A stretch of DNA of 64,000 bases from Pyxidicoccus caerfyrddinensis (GTDB lineage: Bacteria; Myxococcota; Myxococcia; Myxococcales; Myxococcaceae): contig NZ_JAAIYA010000001.1 in NCBI RefSeq assembly GCF_010894405.1, positions 121,341 through 185,340 of the forward strand, in the 5' to 3' direction. Each line of letters begins with the position of its first letter. Positions within the stretch are counted from its first letter, which is position 1. The position numbers and the translations under genes are program-made. Below, in pieces: positions 39,690-48,714 of this stretch. Under the pieces are notes generated by a model. It worked only from the letters and a program-made list of their open reading frames with translations, was not told the DNA's origin and searched no databases.

Positions 39690-40109
39690 ATGGCACGCAA
39701 CACACGCAAGGGTCCTCCGGAGCCGAAGCTCCAGGGCACTCCGCCTGGGAAGTCTTCCACGGGCGGCTTCAACTCCCCGTTCGCCGCGCTCGCGGAGCTT
39801 CGCGAGGCGCTCCCGAGCAAGACACCCCAGCTTCGCGCGGAGGACTTCCCCGCGGAGCCTCCTCCTGACGGCCCCGCGCGAGCAAGGGTGCGACTTGCGC
39901 GGCGCGAGCGCGACGGCGCCGAGGTGACCCGGGTGGAGGAACTGGGGCTACCCCCCGATGCACTCGAGGCCTGGTGCCAGGCGCTGCAGCGCGGACTCGC
40001 CTGCCGCGGCGTGGTGGAGGGCGATGCCCTCGTGCTGGAGGGAGACCAGCGCCGCAGCGTGCCGGACCTCCTCTTGCGCCGGGGCGTGCGGCGAGTCGCT
40101 CAGGGCTGA
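39690..40109 (+). CDS. SUI1/eIF1-like translation factor family protein
   Basis: 139 residues: a basic, disordered N terminus of about 60 residues, then a SUI1-like fold (ARVRLARRERDGAEVTRVEE, LEAWCQALQRGLACRG, then LEGDQRRSVPDLLLRRG). Bacterial YciH-type proteins of this family are related to eukaryotic eIF1 and may help start-codon fidelity. The usual GGKxVT motif is missing, replaced by RDGAEVTRV. Confidence 0.75.
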   Translation: MARNTRKGPPEPKLQGTPPGKSSTGGFNSPFAALAELREALPSKTPQLRAEDFPAEPPPDGPARARVRLARRERDGAEVTRVEELGLPPDALEAWCQALQRGLACRGVVEGDALVLEGDQRRSVPDLLLRRGVRRVAQG

Positions 40110-40132
40110 GGCAAGCGCCAGCTCCAGCCATC

Positions 40133-40203
40133 TGTTCGGCATCCTCGCCGGCATCGTCATCCTGCTGGTCGTGACGGCCGTGACGCGCGCCGTCCGCGCG
40201 GCG
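40133..40203 (+). pseudogene. 3' remnant of a DUF808 gene (duplicate of the end of 46358-47317)
   Basis: In one frame it reads [20 protein letters not shown], nearly identical to the C terminus of the intact DUF808 gene ([20 protein letters not shown]). DNA identity is also high (about 47232-47302). Only the last membrane helix remains. It lies next to the intact sulfotransferase gene, mirroring the remnant pair at 47410. Confidence 0.8.
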
Positions 40204-40211
40204 CGTGGGCC

Positions 40212-41204
40212 TCACACCTCCGTCTCGCCAAGACCGAGCTTCTTGCGCAGAGGGCCCATCCGCTCGCCCAACGCGGCCTGGACCTCGGGCGTCAGCACCG
40301 CGCGGCCGTCGCCCACCACGCCCTTGCGGATGAAGCCTGGCCTGGAGGCGCTCGGGTCGAAGACAGGCACCCGCACGTCAAAACGGTCATCGTGCTGCTT
40401 CATGAAAGCGAAGCTGCACTTCTCCAGGATGGCGCCCATGCGGTCCTCTTCGAGGGTGACGCCCAGAAAGCGCGCCACCTTCCGGATGCCGCCCTCCAGG
40501 TCCGCGGCCAGGTCCTCGTAGCGCAGGTGGAGGACGTTCGGGTCCGCGCGGTGCGGCCACCAGGACTTCAGGTGCCAGAACCACCGCTTCAGCATGAAGT
40601 CCCGGCGGAAGAAGGGGACATCGAGCTTGTGTCGGTAGCCCGTCTCCAGGCAGACGTGGCTGTGGACCGAGACCAGCGAGTCCGCCGCGTTTCGGGTGAC
40701 GTAGATGACGCGGCTGTCCGGGGGCGGCGCCACCAGCCAGTAGGGCATGTGCGTCTTCAGGATGCGGGGGGAAGGGAGCGCGTCCAGCACGGCCTGTGCG
40801 AAGTCCCGGAGCATCAGTTGCTCCAGGTAGGGGGACACCTGGGAGATGTGCTCGAACTCGCCCCGGCCTCCCGTGAGGACCTGATGGACGATCTGCTGCA
40901 TCCACGTCGTGCCCGTTTTCGGCGCGGTGGCCACGTAGATGTCTCCGGGCCGCGGCTTGAGCATCGCGTAGCGCAGCCGGAACCACCGCAGCGCAACGGT
41001 CGCCAGGATGGTGGGAATGCTGAGGAGGTTCACGAGGCCGAGCAGGACGCTCGACACTCCGTGGATGGCGCGCTGCCAAAGGGACGCGTCAGCCCTCATG
41101 GCGTTGAAGTCCTTGTCGGTCATCTGGAGCAACCCCGTCGTCTCGCGGGCCGCCAACCCGTAATCACGTAATTCATGCCATATTGAGATTAATCTGGATA
41201 GCAC
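40212..41204 (-). CDS. PAPS-dependent sulfotransferase
   Basis: 330 residues with the cytosolic-type sulfotransferase motifs: PKTGTTWMQQIV (5' phosphosulfate loop), YVTRNAADSLVS (3' phosphate binding) and RKGVVGDGR near the C terminus. It transfers sulfate from PAPS to a small acceptor, unidentified. Residues before 75 include a hydrophobic helical stretch, longer than in animal SULTs. Start ATG 41204; the 3' end is also present as a decayed duplicate at 47410-47491. Confidence 0.88.
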   Translation of the reverse strand: MLSRLISIWHELRDYGLAARETTGLLQMTDKDFNAMRADASLWQRAIHGVSSVLLGLVNLLSIPTILATVALRWFRLRYAMLKPRPGDIYVATAPKTGTTWMQQIVHQVLTGGRGEFEHISQVSPYLEQLMLRDFAQAVLDALPSPRILKTHMPYWLVAPPPDSRVIYVTRNAADSLVSVHSHVCLETGYRHKLDVPFFRRDFMLKRWFWHLKSWWPHRADPNVLHLRYEDLAADLEGGIRKVARFLGVTLEEDRMGAILEKCSFAFMKQHDDRFDVRVPVFDPSASRPGFIRKGVVGDGRAVLTPEVQAALGERMGPLRKKLGLGETEV

Positions 41205-41250
41205 GTATAAGGGGCCGCGTTTTACCCCCGCCGTCTAGGAGTGCCGCCCT

Positions 41251-42795
41251 ATGAAGCGAATCCTGCCGACCGCTGTCGCAACGCTTGCGCTGTGGGGATG
41301 TGGTGATGCGAACGACACGCCCGTGAATACGTCGCGTGAGCTGACGGATTCCGCCGAGCAGTCGGCCGTCGTCTCGCGCGCGATGGGCCTGGTGGCCAAG
41401 CAGGACGCCTCCGAGAAGCTGACGGCGCGCACGGTCATCGTGGACGACAACGGCTCGGAGCACGTGCGCTTCGACCGCTCGTTCGCGGGCCTGCGCGTGC
41501 TGGGCGGTGACCTGGTGGTGCACAACCCCGTGGGCCGCGCCTCCGAGGTGGAGTTCGCGACGGCGTCCCCGCTACGCGGGGTCTCCACGCTGCCCTTCTT
41601 CGACGCCGCGGCGGCGACGGTGCTGGCCGAGGCGGCCTTCGTCGGCCAGCGCAGCGGCCCGTCCAGCGCGGAGCTCATCATCGACGCGCGGCCGGAGCGC
41701 GCCCCGGGGCTCGCGTACGAGGTGGTGCTCGAGGGCATCAAGCCGGACCAGACGCCCAGCGAGCTGCACGTGCTGGTGGACGCGCGCACCGGCGCGCTGC
41801 GTGGCTCGTGGGATGGCGTGCACACCGCCGCGGCCACCGGCTCTGGCCGAAGCCTCTACCTGGGGACGGTGAGCATCGGCACCAACACCATCACCAGCGG
41901 CTATGAGATGCGCGATGTGACGCGGGGCACCGGCTTCTATACGGTCGATGCGGGCCGCAGCAACGCCATCTTCACCGACGCCGACAACGTCTGGGGCAAC
42001 GGCACCAACAGCGACCGCGCGAGCGCCGCGGTGGATGCGCACTTCGGCCAGAAGACGACGTACGACTACTTCAAGAACGTGCACGGTCGGAACGGCATCG
42101 ACGGCGCGGGCCGCACCGGCTACAGCAAGGTGCACTACGGCACGGCCTACAACAACGCGTTCTGGACCGACTCCTGCTTCTGCATGACGTACGGCGACGG
42201 TGACGGCTCCACCTTCACCCCGCTCGTGGCGCTGGACGTGGCCGGCCACGAGATGACCCACGGCGTGACGAGCCGCACCGCGGGCCTCGTCTACTCGGGC
42301 GAGTCCGGCGGCCTCAACGAGGCCACCAGCGACATCTTCGGCTCGCTGGTGGAGTTCTACGCCGCCAACGCGGGCGACCCGGGCGACTTCCTCATCGGCG
42401 AGCGCATCTACACGCCCAGCAAGGCCGGGGACGCGCTGCGCTACATGTACAAGCCCTCGCTCGATGGCAAGTCGAAGGACTGCTGGTACAGCGGCATCGG
42501 CTCCATCGACGTGCACTACTCCAGCGGCGTGGCCAACCACTTCTTCTACCTGCTGGCGCAGGGCTCCGCCGCCAGCCCGGCGAGCCCCACCTGCAACGGC
42601 GCGGCCGTCACCGGCATCGGCCGCGACGCGGCGGGGAAGATCTGGTACCGCGCCCTCACCGTGTACTTCACGTCCTCCACCAACTACGCGGCGGCCCGCA
42701 CGGCCACGCTGAAGGCGGCGACGGACCTCTACGGCGCCTCCAGCACCCAGTACAACGCCGTGGCCGCCGCCTGGTCCGCGGTCAGCGTGAACTGA
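41251..42795 (+). CDS. M4-family (thermolysin-like) metalloprotease lipoprotein
   Basis: 514 residues. A short signal with LWGC lipobox, an FTP/PepSY-type propeptide (DRSFAGLRVLGGDLVVHNP, then YEVVLEG), and a mature M4 domain with zinc ligands in HEMTH (H333, H337) and GLNEATSD (E357), and the acid-base histidine in DVHYSSGVANHFFYL. Secreted neutral protease probably used in nutrient release. Ended by a strong hairpin. Confidence 0.93.
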   Translation: MKRILPTAVATLALWGCGDANDTPVNTSRELTDSAEQSAVVSRAMGLVAKQDASEKLTARTVIVDDNGSEHVRFDRSFAGLRVLGGDLVVHNPVGRASEVEFATASPLRGVSTLPFFDAAAATVLAEAAFVGQRSGPSSAELIIDARPERAPGLAYEVVLEGIKPDQTPSELHVLVDARTGALRGSWDGVHTAAATGSGRSLYLGTVSIGTNTITSGYEMRDVTRGTGFYTVDAGRSNAIFTDADNVWGNGTNSDRASAAVDAHFGQKTTYDYFKNVHGRNGIDGAGRTGYSKVHYGTAYNNAFWTDSCFCMTYGDGDGSTFTPLVALDVAGHEMTHGVTSRTAGLVYSGESGGLNEATSDIFGSLVEFYAANAGDPGDFLIGERIYTPSKAGDALRYMYKPSLDGKSKDCWYSGIGSIDVHYSSGVANHFFYLLAQGSAASPASPTCNGAAVTGIGRDAAGKIWYRALTVYFTSSTNYAAARTATLKAATDLYGASSTQYNAVAAAWSAVSVN

Positions 42796-42828
42796 GCCCC
42801 GCGACGTAGCGCGAATGGGATGTATCCC

Positions 42829-42862
42829 AGGCCGGTCCGTCCCCAGGTGGGCGGGCCGGCCT
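42829..42862 (+). terminator. Terminator after the M4 protease gene
   Basis: A 14-base stem AGGCCGGTCCGTCC / GGGCGGGCCGGCCT with G-T pairs, 6-base loop, followed by TTCGCGTTT. It is 33 bases after the stop. Confidence 0.6.
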
Positions 42863-42935
42863 TCGCGTTTCCCTGACGGCACGTGAACAGCCGCGCCTTG
42901 ACTCTCCCCCAGGGGGAGACCGCCACCTTCCGCGC

Positions 42936-44036
42936 ATGTCATCCAGACAGCGGTCGTGGAGGAACATCATGGTGTTGGCATTGGGAGCACTCGTCCTGCT
43001 GGTGGGCGCGGCGGCGGGCGTGTGGTGGTGGATGGGACGCGGGCTCTTCCAGCCGGGCACGGTGGAAGAGACGCTGGCCGCGCGGGGCGAGACGCTGGAG
43101 GTGCCTCCCGGACAGCGGGCCGACGCCTCCCGCTGGGAGGTGGCGCCGGGCGTGCAACTGCACCACGTGGCCGTGGGCCAGGGGCGGGACGTCGTCGTCG
43201 TGCACGGAGGTCCAGGACTTCCTCCAGCAGCACCGTGGCGCGCAGCCGGCCTCACCGGCGAGGCCCTGCGCTGGCACTTCTACGACCAGCGCGGCTGCGG
43301 TGCGTCCTCGCGTCCCCTCACCCACGCTCCGCCGGACGGGACATGGAAGGCCATGCAGGAGGTGGAGGCGCGGTTGGGGCTCGCCGCGCAGTTGGCGGAC
43401 CTGGAGCGAATCCGGCGTCTGCTCGGGCAGGAGCGTCTCACGCTGGTGGGGCACTCCTTCGGTGCGCTGGTGGCCGCGCTCTACGCGGCGGAGTGGCCGG
43501 AGCGGGTGGAGGCGCTGGTGCTGGTGGCGCCCGCACCGCTGGTGACGATGCCCGCGGGCGACGGGAACCTCTTCACCCAGGTCGGCGCCCGGCTGGACCC
43601 GGAGCAACGGCAGGTGCTGGAGGCGTGGATGGCGCACACCTTCGACTTCCCCACGCGCCTGAAGGAGGACGACGCCACGCTGGCCGAGCACTTCGCTCGC
43701 TTCGGTCCCCTCTACGCCCAGGCCGTGCGGAAGGAGCGCCCCGGAGCACCCCTGCCCGACTCCGGCACTCCGGGAGGGCTGATGTCCCTGGGGCTCTACC
43801 TCAGCCTGGGGCGCCACCACGACTGGAAGGCCTGGCTCGGCCGGGTGCGCGCGCCCACCCTCGTCATCCACGGCGCCGAGGACCTGCAGCCGCGTGCCGC
43901 CACCGCTCGCGTGGTAGAAGCCCTGCCCCACGCGCGACTGGTGGAGCTCGCGGGCAGCGGGCACTTTCCCTTCGACGAGCAACCCGAGGCCTTCGCGGCC
44001 ACCCTGCGCACCTTTTTCACGGAGCTGAAGCGGTGA
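42936..44036 (+). CDS. Membrane-anchored alpha/beta hydrolase (proline-iminopeptidase-like)
   Basis: 366 residues. An N-terminal helix (IMVLALGALVLLVGAAAGVW) anchors it. The hydrolase shows the oxyanion segment VVVHGGPG, DQRGCGASS, the nucleophile elbow GHSFGALVA, an aspartate in HGAEDLQP and the histidine in SGHFPFDE. These are signs of the prolyl aminopeptidase-like subgroup. It overlaps the next gene's GTG start by four bases, so the two are coupled. Confidence 0.87.
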   Translation: MSSRQRSWRNIMVLALGALVLLVGAAAGVWWWMGRGLFQPGTVEETLAARGETLEVPPGQRADASRWEVAPGVQLHHVAVGQGRDVVVVHGGPGLPPAAPWRAAGLTGEALRWHFYDQRGCGASSRPLTHAPPDGTWKAMQEVEARLGLAAQLADLERIRRLLGQERLTLVGHSFGALVAALYAAEWPERVEALVLVAPAPLVTMPAGDGNLFTQVGARLDPEQRQVLEAWMAHTFDFPTRLKEDDATLAEHFARFGPLYAQAVRKERPGAPLPDSGTPGGLMSLGLYLSLGRHHDWKAWLGRVRAPTLVIHGAEDLQPRAATARVVEALPHARLVELAGSGHFPFDEQPEAFAATLRTFFTELKR

Positions 44037-44857
44037 GTGGACTGCTGTACGCCATCGGTGAGGTGTCGCGAATCACCGGCCTGAGCGTGAAGGCGCTGCG
44101 CCTCTACCAGGAGAAGGGCCTGCTGCTGCCCTCGCGCGTGGACCCCTCCTCCGGCTACCGCTACTACACCGAGCGCGACATCGCCCAGGCCCACACCTTG
44201 CGAGCGCTGCGCGACCTGCGACTGTCGCTGGAGGAGATTCGCGGGGTGCTCGAGGAGCTGGACCAGGGCGCGTCCCTGTCCGAGCACCTCACGAAGGTGC
44301 GCGCACGGCTTGCCGACGAAGCGGCCAGCGCCCAGCGGTCGGTGCTGGCCCTGGACACGCTGCTTCGGCACCAGGAGCAGGCGGAGGCGTACCTGCGCGC
44401 GCCCCCTCCCCTGCTGGAGCGATGGCTGCCCGGGATGCGCGTCGCCGTGCACCGCGCTCGGGGGCGCTATTCGGACGCGTCGCAGGTCTTCCCGCGACTG
44501 CTTGCCGCGTGCGGCCCGAAGGTCGGAGGTGCTCCCTTCTGTCTCTACCACGAGGCGGAGTACCGCGAGGACGATGCGGACATCTCCTGGTGCGTGCCCC
44601 TGCCCCCCGGTGCCCGGCCCGAGGGCGTCCAGGTGGAGGAATTGCCCGAGGTGCAGGCGGCCACGCTCGTTCACACCGGGCCTCCCGACTCGGTGGGCCC
44701 GTCCTGGGCGCGGCTCTTCGCCCACCTCCATGCGCACGAGCGCATCCCGGCCGTCCCCCTGCGCGAGACGTTCCTGCGCGTGGGCGCGAACGAAGCGGTG
44801 TCCTCCTCCTGGCGCACCGAGCTCGCGCTGTCCTGGGAGGCGAAGCACGGGGGTTGA
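44033..44857 (+). CDS. MerR-family regulator with GyrI-like effector domain
   Basis: 274 residues. An N-terminal MerR helix-turn-helix (YAIGEVSRITGLSVKALRLY, then GYRYYTERDI) and a coiled-coil linker are followed by a C-terminal GyrI/BmrR-type ligand-binding part (VHRARGRYSDASQVFPRLL, FCLYHEAEYREDDAD and onwards). It likely senses a hydrophobic drug and controls the overlapping hydrolase gene. Start GTG 44033 overlaps the preceding TGA. Confidence 0.9.
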   Translation: MSGLLYAIGEVSRITGLSVKALRLYQEKGLLLPSRVDPSSGYRYYTERDIAQAHTLRALRDLRLSLEEIRGVLEELDQGASLSEHLTKVRARLADEAASAQRSVLALDTLLRHQEQAEAYLRAPPPLLERWLPGMRVAVHRARGRYSDASQVFPRLLAACGPKVGGAPFCLYHEAEYREDDADISWCVPLPPGARPEGVQVEELPEVQAATLVHTGPPDSVGPSWARLFAHLHAHERIPAVPLRETFLRVGANEAVSSSWRTELALSWEAKHGG

Positions 44858-45030
44858 GCGCCAGGCCCCAGACCCGTGCCTCGCGGGCCTGGATGTCATC
44901 TGGATCGTTTTCGAGGACGGCGAGGAGAGAAGACAGGTCGGCCATGGCGCGTGGGAACTGCGCCATCGCTGGCATTGCGGTTGGACGGATTGTTGTGGCC
45001 GCCGTGGCGGTGCCGTGAAACCCTCGTTGA

Positions 45031-46020
45031 ATGCTTCGCTCACTGCCCTGCGTCGTGACGCTGCTCCTCTCGGCTCCGGTCGCCGCCGAGACGCTCGGGG
45101 TGTGGACGTTCACGCCACCCGACGGCTACACGCTCACCGATAGCGCCGAAGGGCTGCGCGGCTACACGAAGATCACCGGCAAGACGTTCTGCGCGATCGG
45201 CCTCTACGTGCCGCGCGTCGCGACGAGCGATGTCCCTGCCGACATCAACAAGGAGTGGGCCGACGTCATCGCGGCGCGGTTCTCGGCCGCCAATGTGGTT
45301 CGCGCTCCGGCGAAGCCAACGAAGAAGAAGCTGACGCAGTACGTGATGGGCGCGAACCTGTCCGACAAGAACGGTACGTACGCCGCGCAGCTCGTCGTGT
45401 TGATCGGTGGCGGCACGGTCGGTAGCGTCCGGTTGATGTCGAACGACGCGCGGACGATCACCACGTGCCAGGACGCGACCCGCGGCGTGGTCGACTCGAT
45501 CACCATCAAGTCAGCGGCCACCGTCACGTCGGAACCCGGCGACAGCGGAACGGCGACTGCCGCATCGCTCGCCGCCGCGTGGAGCGCGAGCAGTTTGTCC
45601 AAGGAGCCGGGGACGGGGATGTCGAACGGCAGCATCGTGCGGCAGTACGTCTTCAAGAAGGATGGGACGTACACGTTCCGCAGGGAGACCTGGTTCGGAC
45701 ATCACGGACCGCCGCGCTGGTACATCGTCGACGAGTCCGGAACATACAAGGTCGCGGGGAACAGGCTGACCCTCACGCCGAATGCGGTGAAGGGCGTCGT
45801 CAAGGACGACAAGAACAAGGTCGTGAAGACCGAGCGCCCCGCTGCCGAGACGACGACCTACGCGTGGCAGTTCCACTACTCGAAAGGGCTACAGGAGAAT
45901 CAGCTCGTGCTGACACCCGAGAAGGCGACGTCGCGTGACGGTGCGTTCGACGGGGGCTCGCTGTTCCCGAACTCCTATTCGTACTCGAGTCAGTCGAAGG
46001 TGGAGTGGCGCTATCCCTGA
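45031..46020 (+). CDS. Secreted hypothetical protein with lipocalin-like tail
   Basis: 329 residues with a signal peptide (LPCVVTLLLSAPVAAE). The middle part has alternating strands. The C-terminal region (YVFKKDGTYTFRRETWFGHH, IVDESGTYKVAGNRLTL and WQFHYSKGLQENQLVL) looks like the small beta-sheet of lipocalin-like lipoproteins. Codon use is somewhat less GC-biased than the neighbours. No family recognised. Confidence 0.65.
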   Translation: MLRSLPCVVTLLLSAPVAAETLGVWTFTPPDGYTLTDSAEGLRGYTKITGKTFCAIGLYVPRVATSDVPADINKEWADVIAARFSAANVVRAPAKPTKKKLTQYVMGANLSDKNGTYAAQLVVLIGGGTVGSVRLMSNDARTITTCQDATRGVVDSITIKSAATVTSEPGDSGTATAASLAAAWSASSLSKEPGTGMSNGSIVRQYVFKKDGTYTFRRETWFGHHGPPRWYIVDESGTYKVAGNRLTLTPNAVKGVVKDDKNKVVKTERPAAETTTYAWQFHYSKGLQENQLVLTPEKATSRDGAFDGGSLFPNSYSYSSQSKVEWRYP

Positions 46021-46357
46021 TCGCATCGGGCAACCCCGACCGGGAGGCGTCGGCTCTGCGTCCCACCCCTCGCTCACGGCGGGGGGCTCCGGCCTCGTCC
46101 ATTCGAGGGGCGCGGGCAAGTAGCAACGGTGCCTCAGTGTCGGGTGTGGACGCACAGCTCGGCGGAACCTGTCAGCGGCCCGCCTCGGCTCCTCCCGATC
46201 CAGCCATCACCCTCAACAGGCTTTCCATTCGCCCCATGCCTCCTTATCAGGGCGGGGGGCGCGTGCCCTGGTCACCGAGCCGAGGTATACCCACCCACCT
46301 GCCGGGAACGGGCCACCCGGGCTCGGCAGAGACGACCCACTACAGAGGAAGACGCTC
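46021..46357. other. Intergenic region before the DUF808 gene
   Basis: 337 bases with no recognisable gene on either strand. It ends in AGAGGAAG, a good ribosome site for the GTG start at 46358. A promoter is likely near GCCGAGGTATACCCAC (about 46281-46296) but unproven. Confidence 0.4.
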
Positions 46358-47317
46358 GTGGCCGGAAGTAGCCTCTTTGCCCTGATTGATGACATCGCCA
46401 GCCTCCTGGACGACGTCGCGGCCATGACCAAGGTCGCGACCCAGAAGACCGCTGGCGTCCTCGGTGACGACCTCGCGCTGAACGCGCAGCAGGTGACCGG
46501 CGTCACGGCCGATCGCGAGCTACCCGTGGTCTGGGCGGTCGCCAAGGGCTCCCTGGTCAACAAGGCCATCCTGGTCCCCGCCGCGCTGGCCATCAGCGCG
46601 CTGATTCCCTGGGCCATCGTCCCCCTGCTGATGCTGGGCGGCGCCTTCCTCTGTTACGAGGGCGTCGAGAAGCTGGCCCACAAGCTCCTGCACAGCAAGG
46701 ACGAGGACGCGGCCCACCATGGTGAGCTCGTCAAGGCTGTCGCCGACCCCGCGGTGGACATCGTCTCCTTCGAGAAGGAGAAGATCAAAGGCGCGGTCCG
46801 GACCGACTTCGTCCTCTCCGCGGAGATCATCGTCATCTCGCTCGGCACCGTCGCCGCCGCGACCTTCGGGCAGCGGGTCATCGTCCTGGTCGGCATCTCC
46901 CTCATCATGACGGTCGGCGTCTACGGCCTGGTCGGCGGCATCGTCAAACTCGACGACGCGGGGCTCTACCTCAGCGCGAAGACGGGCACCGGGGGTCTCC
47001 GCGGCTTCCAGCGCGCGCTGGGCCGGGGGCTCCTGACAGGCGCTCCGTACCTGATGAAGACGCTCTCGGTGGCCGGCACGGTCGCCATGTTCATGGTCGG
47101 CGGCGGCATCCTCACCCACGGCATTCCCCCCGTGCACCACTTCAGCGAGCACGTCGCGCACGGCGCGGGCTCCGTGTCGGGCATCGGCGGCGTGCTGGCG
47201 GCGCTCGTTCCCACGCTGATCAACACGGTGTTCGGCATCCTCGCCGGCATCGTCATCCTGCTGGTCGTGACGGGCGTGACGCGCGCCATCCGTTCGGCGC
47301 GCCCGAAGCCCCAGTAG
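46358..47317 (+). CDS. DUF808 (YedI-like) inner-membrane protein
   Basis: 319 residues, six or so membrane helices, and the family's typical start ([20 protein letters not shown]) and conserved [14 protein letters not shown] and [19 protein letters not shown]. Function of the family is unknown. Start GTG 46358 is supported by an AGAGGAAG site. Its C-terminal end is duplicated at 40133-40203. Confidence 0.9.
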   Translation: MAGSSLFALIDDIASLLDDVAAMTKVATQKTAGVLGDDLALNAQQVTGVTADRELPVVWAVAKGSLVNKAILVPAALAISALIPWAIVPLLMLGGAFLCYEGVEKLAHKLLHSKDEDAAHHGELVKAVADPAVDIVSFEKEKIKGAVRTDFVLSAEIIVISLGTVAAATFGQRVIVLVGISLIMTVGVYGLVGGIVKLDDAGLYLSAKTGTGGLRGFQRALGRGLLTGAPYLMKTLSVAGTVAMFMVGGGILTHGIPPVHHFSEHVAHGAGSVSGIGGVLAALVPTLINTVFGILAGIVILLVVTGVTRAIRSARPKPQ

Positions 47318-47328
47318 GTCCTCCGCGA

Positions 47329-47373
47329 CGACTCGGGCCCTCGTGACCACGAGTGAGCCGATGGCCCGAGTCG
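47329..47373 (+). terminator. Nested hairpin after the DUF808 gene
   Basis: CGACTCGGGCC pairs perfectly with GGCCCGAGTCG; the interior also has a small CTCGT/ACGAG hairpin. It lies 12 bases after the stop and separates DUF808 from the sulfotransferase remnant. Probable terminator. Confidence 0.55.
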
Positions 47374-47409
47374 GGGGAGTCCCGGGTTCCGCCGCGCGCC
47401 GCGCGGGCC

Positions 47410-47491
47410 TCATACCTCCGTCTCACCGACGCCGAGCTTCTTGCGCAGAGGGCCCATCCGCTCGCCTGGCGCTGCCTGGACCTCGGGCGTC
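47410..47491 (-). pseudogene. 3' remnant of a sulfotransferase gene (duplicate of 40212 end)
   Basis: On the minus strand this 82-base stretch reads ERMGPLRKKLGVGETEV then stop, nearly identical to the C terminus of the sulfotransferase at 40212-41204. Only about 26 codons survive. It lies beside the intact DUF808 gene. Confidence 0.8.
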
Positions 47492-47555
47492 CTTCCGTCT
47501 GCGTCGTCGCCGCGCCGAAGCGCTCCAGGAGGCACGGACGATTGTCGTGAAAATA

Positions 47556-47571
47556 TAGGTCGAATGACCTA
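47556..47571. promoter_or_regulatory. Palindromic operator for the saccharopine-dehydrogenase/TetR operon
   Basis: TAGGTC-GAAT-GACCTA is a perfect 6-4-6 inverted repeat in the AT-richer promoter area 52 bases before ATG 47623. Its form suits a TetR dimer, and a tetR gene is the second gene of the operon, so autoregulation is likely. Confidence 0.65.
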
Positions 47572-47622
47572 GATAATCCGCGATGCGGCGTGGATGGACC
47601 GCGCCGGGCAGTGGAGCGAGCC

Positions 47623-48714
47623 ATGGTGTCCGAGGGCAGTGTCGTGCTGGTGGGGGGTTACGGCGTGGTGGGCGTGCGGCTCGCGGAGCTGCTGCGGGAG
47701 CGGCATCCGGACCTTCCGTTGGTCATCGCCGGACGCCGGCGAGAGCCCGCGGAGGCGCTGGCCCGGCGGCTGGGGAATGCGGAAGCGGCGGTGGTGGACG
47801 TGGCGGCCCCTGCCCCGCTGGTGGCCCTGCCCGGACGGCCCCGGGCGGTGGTGTCGCTGGTCAATGACCCGGACGACGCGGTGCTGCGCGCGGCGGTGCG
47901 GGAAGGAATGGCGGTGCTCGACATCACCCGCTGGACGTCGCGCCTGAAGACGGCGGTGCTGCGGCTGTCGGGGACGCCCGTGCGAACGCCCGTGCTGCTC
48001 AGCTCCGCGTGGATGGCGGGGCTGGTGCCCAGGCTGGTCGCGGGTGTGGCGGAGCGCGTGGGCGGAATCGAGCGGGTCGACGTGGGCATCCGCTTCGCCC
48101 TGGCTGACCAGGCCGGCCCGGACTCGTTGGAGTACATGGACCGGCTGGGACTGGCCTTCGAAGTCACCGAGGAGGGGAAGGAGCGGCGGGTGCTACCGCT
48201 GACGGATGGCCGGAGGGTGACGCTCTCGGATGGGCGTGCCACGCGCGTCTTCCGGCTCGACACGCCCGAGCAGGCCACGCTGCCGCTGGTGCTGGGGGCG
48301 CGCACGGTGTCGACGCGGCTGGGGTTCGACTCGGGCACCGTCACCTGGATGCTCGCGGCGCTCCAGCGGCTCGGGCTGCTCCGGTTGCTCCAGCATCCCC
48401 GCCTGACGCCCGTGCGGCGCGCGCTGATGGCCAGCAGTGGCACGGGGGGCGAGGCGGCGTGGGTGGCGGACGTGGAGGGCGCGCGGGGCGTGCTGCGCAT
48501 CGAGGTGGTGGACCCGAAGGGACAGGCGCACCTGACGGCCGCGGGCGCGCTGCTGGGGACGGAGCGGCTGCTCGGGCTGGATGGCGCGCCGCCCCCCGCC
48601 GCGGGCGTGTGGTTCCCCGAGCACGACGCGCGCCCCGAGCAGGCGCTGGCGGCCCTGCGCGCGTGCGGCGTGCAGGTGCGGTTCGAGGAGCACCTGCGCC
48701 AGGAGGCGGCCTGA
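47623..48714 (+). CDS. Saccharopine-dehydrogenase-like oxidoreductase
   Basis: 363 residues. A Rossmann glycine motif near the start (VLVGGYGVVGVRLAELL) and the family pattern of a NAD-binding domain then an alpha/beta catalytic domain. Members act on varied small substrates, so the reaction is unknown. ATG 47623 follows GGAGCGAGCC. The stop overlaps the TetR start (TGATG). Controlled by the palindrome at 47556. Confidence 0.82.
   Translation: MVSEGSVVLVGGYGVVGVRLAELLRERHPDLPLVIAGRRREPAEALARRLGNAEAAVVDVAAPAPLVALPGRPRAVVSLVNDPDDAVLRAAVREGMAVLDITRWTSRLKTAVLRLSGTPVRTPVLLSSAWMAGLVPRLVAGVAERVGGIERVDVGIRFALADQAGPDSLEYMDRLGLAFEVTEEGKERRVLPLTDGRRVTLSDGRATRVFRLDTPEQATLPLVLGARTVSTRLGFDSGTVTWMLAALQRLGLLRLLQHPRLTPVRRALMASSGTGGEAAWVADVEGARGVLRIEVVDPKGQAHLTAAGALLGTERLLGLDGAPPPAAGVWFPEHDARPEQALAALRACGVQVRFEEHLRQEAA

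Noticed and set aside
39958..40521. 187-residue plus-strand frame
   Set aside because: It merely strings together the SUI1 shadow, the DUF808 remnant and the antisense sulfotransferase end.
44858..45030. Possible minus-strand gene start with an ADLSSLLAVLENDPDD-like stretch
   Set aside because: Short, without a supporting downstream domain; at most a remnant.
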